DNA from: JBBDRX01 sp040905245
GTDB lineage: Bacteria > Bacteroidota > Rhodothermia > Balneolales > Balneolaceae
DNA: 38,346 nucleotides
Direction of reading: 5' to 3'
Assembly: GCA_040905245.1 (NCBI GenBank)
Contig: JBBDRX010000056.1
Location: 1-38,346 of the forward strand
Shown: in pieces, positions 34,064-38,346 of the stretch
How positions within the stretch are numbered: position 1 is the stretch's first letter
How the letters are laid out: the number at the start of each line of letters is the position of its first letter
The notes under the pieces: generated by a model
Database searches by the model: none
Told to the model about the DNA's origin: nothing
Seen by the model: the letters and a program-made list of their open reading frames with translations, nothing else
Translations under genes and position numbers: made by a program

Positions 34064-34651
34064 CTACTTCATTTTCTCTGCGGGAACAGAGAGCCGCAGC
34101 CAGTTGGTAACAATCTTCGGCCCTTCAGTTGTCAGGATACTTTCCGGATGGAACTGAATGCCCTCGACCGGGTGGGTTTTGTGACGAACTCCCATAATGA
34201 CTCCGTCTTCCGATCGTGAAGTCACCACCAGATCGTCAGGGATGGTGTAGGGATCCAGAACCAACGAGTGATAACGTGTCGCTGTAAAGTTATTCTCCAC
34301 GCCTTCAAAAAGTGTTTTCCCATCATGTTGTACCGTTGATGTTTTTCCGTGCATCAGCACCGGTGCGTGCACAACCTCGGCCCCATAGACATGGCCAATC
34401 GCCTGATGTCCCAGACAAACCCCGAGAATCGAAATGGTTGGCCCCAACTCCCGGATCACCGTCTCCGTCAACCCCGCATCTTCCGGTCTTCCAGGGCCGG
34501 GCGAGATCAGAATCCGCCCGGGAGAGAGAGAACGAATCTCTTCCAGGCTCAAGGCATCGTTGCGAATGACCCGATACTCTCTGGTCTCAGACGCAACAAT
34601 GTGCACCAGATTGTAAGTGAAAGAGTCATAATTATCGATGATTAACACCAT
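34064..34651 (-). CDS. trpG: Anthranilate synthase component II (glutamine amidotransferase)
   Basis: TrpG supplies ammonia from glutamine to TrpE. The 195-residue class I amidotransferase shows LIIDNYDSFTYNLV at the start, SPGPGRPEDAG (about 50-60), the nucleophile Cys79 in ILGVCLGHQAIG, and His168/Glu170 in GIQFHPESILT. It might also serve PabB in folate synthesis, as in some bacteria, but no pab gene is nearby. It lies 10 bp after trpS, which separates it from trpE. Confidence 0.95.
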   Translation of the reverse strand: MVLIIDNYDSFTYNLVHIVASETREYRVIRNDALSLEEIRSLSPGRILISPGPGRPEDAGLTETVIRELGPTISILGVCLGHQAIGHVYGAEVVHAPVLMHGKTSTVQHDGKTLFEGVENNFTATRYHSLVLDPYTIPDDLVVTSRSEDGVIMGVRHKTHPVEGIQFHPESILTTEGPKIVTNWLRLSVPAEKMK

Positions 34652-34661
34652 GGCTGTCTCC

Positions 34662-35657
34662 TCAATAGGTCGTTAACAGTCCAGTCGCCGAACGTACACG
34701 GCTCATTACTTCACCGGCACGCTCGCGGGCCCGTTCTCCTCCGTCCCGTAATATATCACATACATCATCCGGGTGTTTCTCCAGCTCTTTGCGCCGCTCC
34801 CTGGCCTCTCCGAACGCCTCGCTCATCAGTTCCAGCAAAGCCTTCTTGGCATCTCCGTACCCATACCCTCCTTCCCGGTACCGTTCCGCAATATCACGAC
34901 GTGTGTCCGGGTCTGCAAAAAGCCGGATCAGTGCATAGACATTACAGGAGTCCGGATCTTTCGAATCCTCCAGGCCAGCTGAATCGGTCTGGATGGACAT
35001 CACCTGCTTTCGCAGAGATTTGCCCTCCTCGAAGATACCAATTGTATTGTGATAGGACTTACTCATTTTACGGCCATCGGTTCCCGGTACCACAGCGACC
35101 TCCTTGACGATGTACGGTTCCGGAAGTTTGAGTAGTTCTTCGCCAGTTGCATGATTCAGCTTCCCGGCCAGATCGCGACAAATTTCGATATTCTGCTTCT
35201 GATCCGCACCGACCGGAACCAGATCGGCATCATAGATCAGAATATCGGCTGCCTGCAAAATCGGATAGGTAAACAGGCCGATATTCGGAGAGAGGCCGGC
35301 CGCGATCTTGTCCTTGTAGGCAACTCCTTTCTCCATCAGGCTTACGGGGCAATGTGTCCCCAGTATCCAGGCCAGTTCGGCCACCTGCGGTACATCCGAC
35401 TGCAGAAAAAATGTACAGGCCTTCGGATCCAGTCCAAGAGCCAGATAGTCCATGGCAATGTGCAGAGAATTCGCTGCAACCGCATCCCCGTCCTGAAGAG
35501 CAGTGAGAGAATGGTAATTGGCAATAAAATAGTAGGCGTTCCCCTCGTGCTGCATCTCCAGATGCTGGCGCATCGCACCAAAATAGTTCCCGAGATGGAG
35601 CCTGCCGGACGGTGTAATTCCGGAAAGTATCGTCTTTGTTGGTTTGTTCATCTTCAT
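34662..35657 (-). CDS. trpS: Tryptophanyl-tRNA synthetase
   Basis: TrpS charges tRNA-Trp and is a class I synthetase. The 331-residue protein has the HIGH-type motif LHLGNYFGA (HLGN at 21-24), ANYHSLTAL, PVGADQKQNIEICRDLA, and the KMSKS loop in GRKMSKSYHN (197-201), all typical of the bacterial TrpRS. It lies inside the trp operon, 16 bp after trpE and 10 bp before trpG. This is unusual because trpS is normally elsewhere. Under the attenuation leader upstream, low charging of tRNA-Trp would raise both biosynthesis and the synthetase. That coupling is inference from layout. Confidence 0.97.
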   Translation of the reverse strand: MKMNKPTKTILSGITPSGRLHLGNYFGAMRQHLEMQHEGNAYYFIANYHSLTALQDGDAVAANSLHIAMDYLALGLDPKACTFFLQSDVPQVAELAWILGTHCPVSLMEKGVAYKDKIAAGLSPNIGLFTYPILQAADILIYDADLVPVGADQKQNIEICRDLAGKLNHATGEELLKLPEPYIVKEVAVVPGTDGRKMSKSYHNTIGIFEEGKSLRKQVMSIQTDSAGLEDSKDPDSCNVYALIRLFADPDTRRDIAERYREGGYGYGDAKKALLELMSEAFGEARERRKELEKHPDDVCDILRDGGERARERAGEVMSRVRSATGLLTTY

Positions 35658-35673
35658 ATTGCTCTGGCTCGTA

Positions 35674-37143
35674 TCAATCTACTGACAGTGAGAGCGCCAC
35701 TTCGAGCGCTTCAATCAGCGCACCGGCCTTCTCCCGTGTCTCTTCAAATTCCCGTTCCGGGCGACTGTCTGCAACAATTCCAGCCCCCGCCTGAATATAA
35801 ATTGTATCGTCCGTTGCGGTCATAGTGCGAATCGCAATACATGTGTCCATATTTCCTGAAAAATCGAAATAACCCACCGCGCCAGCATAAGGCCCACGTT
35901 TTGTCGGCTCCAGTTCATCGATAATCTCCATCGCCCGGATCTTCGGAGCACCGCTGACGGTTCCGGCCGGAAAACACTGCATCAGGGCATCTACCGGACT
36001 CATCTTTCCGGAGAGTTGCCCTTTCACATCCGATACAATGTGCATCACATGAGAGTAACGTTCAATCACCTGACTGCGCTCCAATGTCACCGTTCCCGGC
36101 TTGCAGACTCTTGACAGATCGTTTCGTCCCAGATCCACAAGCATCACATGTTCGGCTACCTCCTTCGGGTCCGCCTTCAGATCCTCTTCCAGCAGTAAAT
36201 CCTCTTCCCGGGTTTTACCGCGCGGACGTGTTCCGGCAATGGGAAGCAACCGGGCCTCTCCCTGCTGAACCCGAACAAGCACCTCAGGTGAAGAACCGAC
36301 CAGTGAAAATGTTCCAAAGTCCAGATAAAAGAGGTACGGCGAGGGATTTACCACCCGCAAAGCACGGTAGAGCATGAAACGGTCGCCCCGGAACGGCAAT
36401 TCAAATCGCTGGGAAAGTACAACCTGAAAAATATCCCCTTCATAAATGTACTTCTTCCCCCGCTCTACCATCTCTGAGAACTGCTCACGGGTCACGTTGC
36501 TCTTCAGCGTGGACCCATCCAGATGGAGGGGTTTACGACGTTCAGGTGAACGATTCAGGTACTTCTCCATTTTCTCCAGAGCCGCATCCGCCTCTGCCCA
36601 TGCCACCTCAAGATCCGTATCCGGATCTATAAAAAGGGTTTTGATCAGCACCAGCTGCTTCTTCACATGATCAAACGCAATCACTTCGTCATAAAACGCC
36701 CAGATGGCTTCCGGAAGCTCCACGTCTGCTGGCGGTGTATCGGGCAGATGTTCCACTTCCCGAACCGTATCGTAGGAAGAGAATCCCACAGCTCCTCCGG
36801 TGAGGCTTGGCAGTTCCGGAATATCCGGCTCCTTGTGGGCACTGGTCAGCCGTTTCAGAGCATCGAAGTACCGTTCGTTCAGCTCCTCTTCCCGGCCCTC
36901 CCGAGTCAGCGTCACCTTCTCGCCGTCGTATCGAAGAACCTGATAGGGATCTCGTCCCAAAAAAGAGTAGCGCGCCAGCTGTTCCCCGCCTTCCACAGAC
37001 TCCAGAAGGAACGGACAGTCCGCTCCCTTTCTCAATGAGAGATAGAGGGAGACCGGTGTCACCGTATCCGCAAGCAACCTCCGGGTGACCGGAATCGCCG
37101 TATAACTCCCGGCCAGTTCCTTGAATTTCTGGTACGTCATCAT
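35674..37143 (-). CDS. trpE: Anthranilate synthase component I
   Basis: TrpE makes anthranilate from chorismate and ammonia and is the feedback-controlled first enzyme. Its N-terminal domain carries the tryptophan-binding FLLESVEGG (about 46-53), so feedback inhibition is likely. The chorismate-binding domain shows QVVLSQRFELPF, IAGTRPRGKTREEDLLLEEDL, VDLGRNDLSRV, HIVSDVKGQL, FPAGTVSGAPKIRAMEII and QAGAGIVADSRPE. The frame also allows a TTG at 37155, but that codon lies in the T tract of the leader terminator. ATGs at 37143 and 37140 follow AAAGGA, so 37143 is preferred. The next gene, trpS, starts 16 bp after its stop. Confidence 0.96.
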   Translation of the reverse strand: MMTYQKFKELAGSYTAIPVTRRLLADTVTPVSLYLSLRKGADCPFLLESVEGGEQLARYSFLGRDPYQVLRYDGEKVTLTREGREEELNERYFDALKRLTSAHKEPDIPELPSLTGGAVGFSSYDTVREVEHLPDTPPADVELPEAIWAFYDEVIAFDHVKKQLVLIKTLFIDPDTDLEVAWAEADAALEKMEKYLNRSPERRKPLHLDGSTLKSNVTREQFSEMVERGKKYIYEGDIFQVVLSQRFELPFRGDRFMLYRALRVVNPSPYLFYLDFGTFSLVGSSPEVLVRVQQGEARLLPIAGTRPRGKTREEDLLLEEDLKADPKEVAEHVMLVDLGRNDLSRVCKPGTVTLERSQVIERYSHVMHIVSDVKGQLSGKMSPVDALMQCFPAGTVSGAPKIRAMEIIDELEPTKRGPYAGAVGYFDFSGNMDTCIAIRTMTATDDTIYIQAGAGIVADSRPEREFEETREKAGALIEALEVALSLSVD

Positions 37144-37153
37144 TCCTTTATAC

Positions 37154-37187
37154 AAAAAAACCCACTCCAGTTTTCTGTAGCGGGTTT
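37154..37187 (-). terminator. trp attenuator: intrinsic terminator before trpE
   Basis: On the minus strand, AAACCCGCTACAG (37187-37175) pairs with CTGGAGTGGGTTT (37170-37158) around an AAAA loop; the stem contains one G-T pair and one A-G mismatch. A run of seven Ts (37160-37154) follows at once, about 11 bases before the preferred trpE ATG. It terminates leader transcripts when tryptophan is plentiful. The GCGGG at 37229-37225 can pair with CCCGC (37184-37180) and block this hairpin, giving a plausible antiterminator. Confidence 0.85.
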
Positions 37188-37214
37188 GTGTTCACATATC
37201 GATTTTTCTGCTTC

Positions 37215-37289
37215 TTACAGTTCTCCCGCATCCGGTATCAAATACCCCGGCCACCACCAGCGATAAGAATGATTGATCAGCAGTTTCAT
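37215..37289 (-). CDS. trpL: trp operon leader peptide with three tandem Trp codons
   Basis: A 24-codon frame opens with ATG at 37289, begins MKLLINHSYR, continues with three successive TGG codons (37259-37251) and ends at TAA (37217-37215). Three Trp codons in a row in a short frame just before a terminator and trpE are the hallmark of a transcription attenuation leader. If tryptophanyl-tRNA is scarce, the ribosome stalls on the TGG codons and the terminator does not form. A pause-type hairpin (GGTAT, loop TTG, ATACC, with flanking CC/GG) lies at 37250-37232 right after the codons. The peptide has no Shine-Dalgarno site. It lies in the 223-bp gap between pssA and trpE. Confidence 0.85.
   Translation of the reverse strand: MKLLINHSYRWWWPGYLIPDAGEL
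37232..37250 (-). promoter_or_regulatory. Pause-type hairpin after the Trp codons of the leader
   Basis: GGTAT (37246-37242) pairs with ATACC (37238-37234) around TTG, and CC (37250-37249) pairs with GG (37233-37232) across a two-base bulge. It sits immediately after the three TGG codons. Its place matches the 1:2 hairpin that pauses RNA polymerase until the leader ribosome arrives. A stretch within it, GGGTATTTG, could alternatively pair with CAAACCC of the terminator arm. Confidence 0.55.
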
Positions 37290-37349
37290 AACAGTTTTGA
37301 AAGTATTGCATGGGTATATGAAATGCAACTGAAAAAGTGATTTGAGAAA

Positions 37350-37371
37350 CGGTTTGAACCGGTTCAAACCG
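37350..37371. promoter_or_regulatory. Perfect 22-bp palindrome between pssA and the trp leader
   Basis: GGTTTGAACCGGTTCAAACC (37351-37370) is a perfect palindrome and one more complementary pair flanks it. It begins 8 bp after the pssA stop and ends about 60 bp before the leader peptide ATG. No T tract follows on either strand, so a terminator is less likely than a dimeric repressor site in the trp promoter region. The centre AACCGGTT with its CG core is like LacI-family operators, but the regulator is unknown. A possible promoter, TTGCAT (37328-37323) and TACTTT (37305-37300), lies between it and the leader ATG. Confidence 0.5.
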
Positions 37372-37378
37372 GTCAAAA

Positions 37379-38224
37379 CTAACGGTCTGCATCCCCCTCG
37401 GAATAGCGATCACGGGACGATGGATCCGTCTCATCGGCCAGTTGTTCATTCCAGAAAAGCCAACCACCCCGAACGAGTCCCTTCAGAATGTAGATCGAAA
37501 ATACCGCAATCAGTCCATACTCACGAAACAGGATGATGGATCCGAGGTAGATCAAAAAGAGGAGAAACTTTCGCTTGTTTCGATGCAGTGACTCCTTGCT
37601 GAAGGCAGGGAGCTTGTCGAACGGAATTGAACTCAGCATCAGAAAAGAGAGTAGCACAATGACCGGTGTAAGAATGGTCGATACCCCGAATTCGAATGCA
37701 CTGAAAAGTTCGGGACGTTGACTAAATGTAAGTACAAACGCACACAGCATGATGGCCTGAACCGGAATCGGAAGGCCCCGGAAATCTTCAAATTGAAGAT
37801 CCTGCCGCACATCGACATTAAACCGGGCGAGGCGAACCGCTCCGCAAAGTGGGGGAAGTGCGCTCAACATAATTCCCAGTATCGAAAATTCAATCATGGC
37901 ATAGTTGTAAACCAAAAACCCCGGTGCCACGCCAAATGAGACTACATCACTCAGGGAGTCAAGCTCCGAACCGAACGGACTGGTCGCGTTAGCCATCCGG
38001 GCCACCACACCATCAAGTGAATCGAATAGCCCGGCCAGGACAATAAACCAGGCTCCCATCACCAGGTTCCCACTGGCCACCGTGATCACGGAGAGGAAAC
38101 CGCAGAAGAGATTCATCAATGTAAAAAAACTGGGAACCACCAGCCGGGGTATCGGCTTGCGTACTCTGCGCTGCCGTCTCTTTCTATTTTTGAGGGCTTT
38201 GAATTTCTGGATTGGGTATTTCAT
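37379..38224 (-). CDS. pssA: CDP-diacylglycerol-serine O-phosphatidyltransferase
   Basis: PssA makes phosphatidylserine from CDP-diacylglycerol and serine in the inner membrane. The 281-residue protein is of the CDP-alcohol phosphatidyltransferase type: the signature D-G-x2-A-R-x8-G-x3-D-x3-D is intact at Asp71, Gly72, Ala75, Arg76, Gly85, Asp89 and Asp93. A basic N-terminus (KNRKRRQRRVRKP) is followed by about 7-8 membrane segments. Its start overlaps the psd stop by ATGA, giving a decarboxylase-synthase pair for phosphatidylethanolamine. The stop is followed by the trp palindrome and leader. Confidence 0.94.
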   Translation of the reverse strand: MKYPIQKFKALKNRKRRQRRVRKPIPRLVVPSFFTLMNLFCGFLSVITVASGNLVMGAWFIVLAGLFDSLDGVVARMANATSPFGSELDSLSDVVSFGVAPGFLVYNYAMIEFSILGIMLSALPPLCGAVRLARFNVDVRQDLQFEDFRGLPIPVQAIMLCAFVLTFSQRPELFSAFEFGVSTILTPVIVLLSFLMLSSIPFDKLPAFSKESLHRNKRKFLLFLIYLGSIILFREYGLIAVFSIYILKGLVRGGWLFWNEQLADETDPSSRDRYSEGDADR

Positions 38225-38346
38225 TTCCGAATCACTCCAATAACTGATTCTCCGGCCACGGTACGGTCTCCCCGGGAAATCGACAACTCCACATCGGAAG
38301 GCACCAGGATATCCATCCTTGATCCGAATTTCATAATACCAAAGCG
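38221..38346 (-). CDS. psd: Phosphatidylserine decarboxylase (3' end only)
   Basis: The window edge cuts this gene, leaving its last 41 codons plus TGA. The visible part begins RFGIMKFGSRMDILVPSD and ends GDRTVAGESVIGVIRK. FGSR is the self-cleavage region of the short (archaeal-type) decarboxylases, in which the Ser becomes the pyruvoyl prosthetic group. The remaining length after that Ser matches the family's short alpha chain. The stop overlaps the pssA start by ATGA, and the product of PssA is the substrate of this enzyme. Confidence 0.9.
   Translation of the reverse strand, partial: RFGIMKFGSRMDILVPSDVELSISRGDRTVAGESVIGVIRK

Noticed and set aside
1..38346. tRNA, rRNA, CRISPR arrays, insertion sequences
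   Set aside because: The few intergenic gaps were read on both strands and none contains a cloverleaf, repeat-spacer array or transposase with terminal repeats.

Overview
The window looks like a chromosomal stretch of a member of the Bacteroidota/Rhodothermota/Balneolota group. The grounds are a DUF4837 lipoprotein, a Bat-type von Willebrand module, Bacteroidota-style M23 peptidases, few recognisable Shine-Dalgarno sites, and a CrtC-type carotenoid hydratase next to a glycosyltransferase. The lineage is inferred from family content only. No rRNA, tRNA, CRISPR array, insertion sequence or prophage gene is visible. Nearly all of the sequence is tightly packed housekeeping and biosynthetic genes.

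Left part (1-13.4 kb). It holds the end of a phosphopantetheinyl-transferase-like gene, then lysS and a LolC/LolE-type permease, with alanine dehydrogenase (ald) on the opposite strand. Next is a partial, split Bat locus: a DUF58 protein, a BatD-like membrane protein and BatA. An M23 lipoprotein peptidase on the opposite strand interrupts it and overlaps the 3' end of the DUF58 gene. The mfd and tsaC/sua5 genes follow as an overlapping pair.

Middle part (13.4-21.5 kb). A carotenoid 1,2-hydratase-like gene and a membrane glycosyltransferase diverge from each other, suggesting a carotenoid glycoside branch. Then come xerC, hpf, hprK and a membrane-anchored M23 peptidase, and an orphan OmpR-family response regulator on the other strand. 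A 410-bp regulatory region precedes bioB. It contains tandem repeats, two hairpin/T-tract structures and a perfect 10+10 inverted repeat overlapping a possible bioB -10 element.

Right part (21.5-37.4 kb, all minus strand). Sixteen close-packed genes run trpE-trpS-trpG-trpD-trpC-trpF-trpB-trpA, a DUF4837 lipoprotein, bioF-esterase-bioC-bioD-bioA, a secreted alpha/beta hydrolase and a lactonase-fold lipoprotein. Many neighbours overlap by 1 to about 30 bases, so the tryptophan and biotin pathways may share transcripts. Upstream of trpE is an attenuation leader: a 24-residue leader peptide with three consecutive Trp codons, a pause hairpin, and a terminator hairpin whose T tract touches the trpE start region. 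Tryptophanyl-tRNA synthetase, which charges the tRNA that attenuation would sense, is the second gene of this operon. A perfect 22-bp palindrome lies between the preceding gene and the leader.

Right edge (37.4-38.3 kb). The pssA gene and the 3' end of psd, overlapping by ATGA, form a phosphatidylethanolamine synthesis pair.

The strongest point of interest is the trp attenuator with trpS inside the operon and the biotin genes continuing downstream. No wholly unknown enzyme system is evident.
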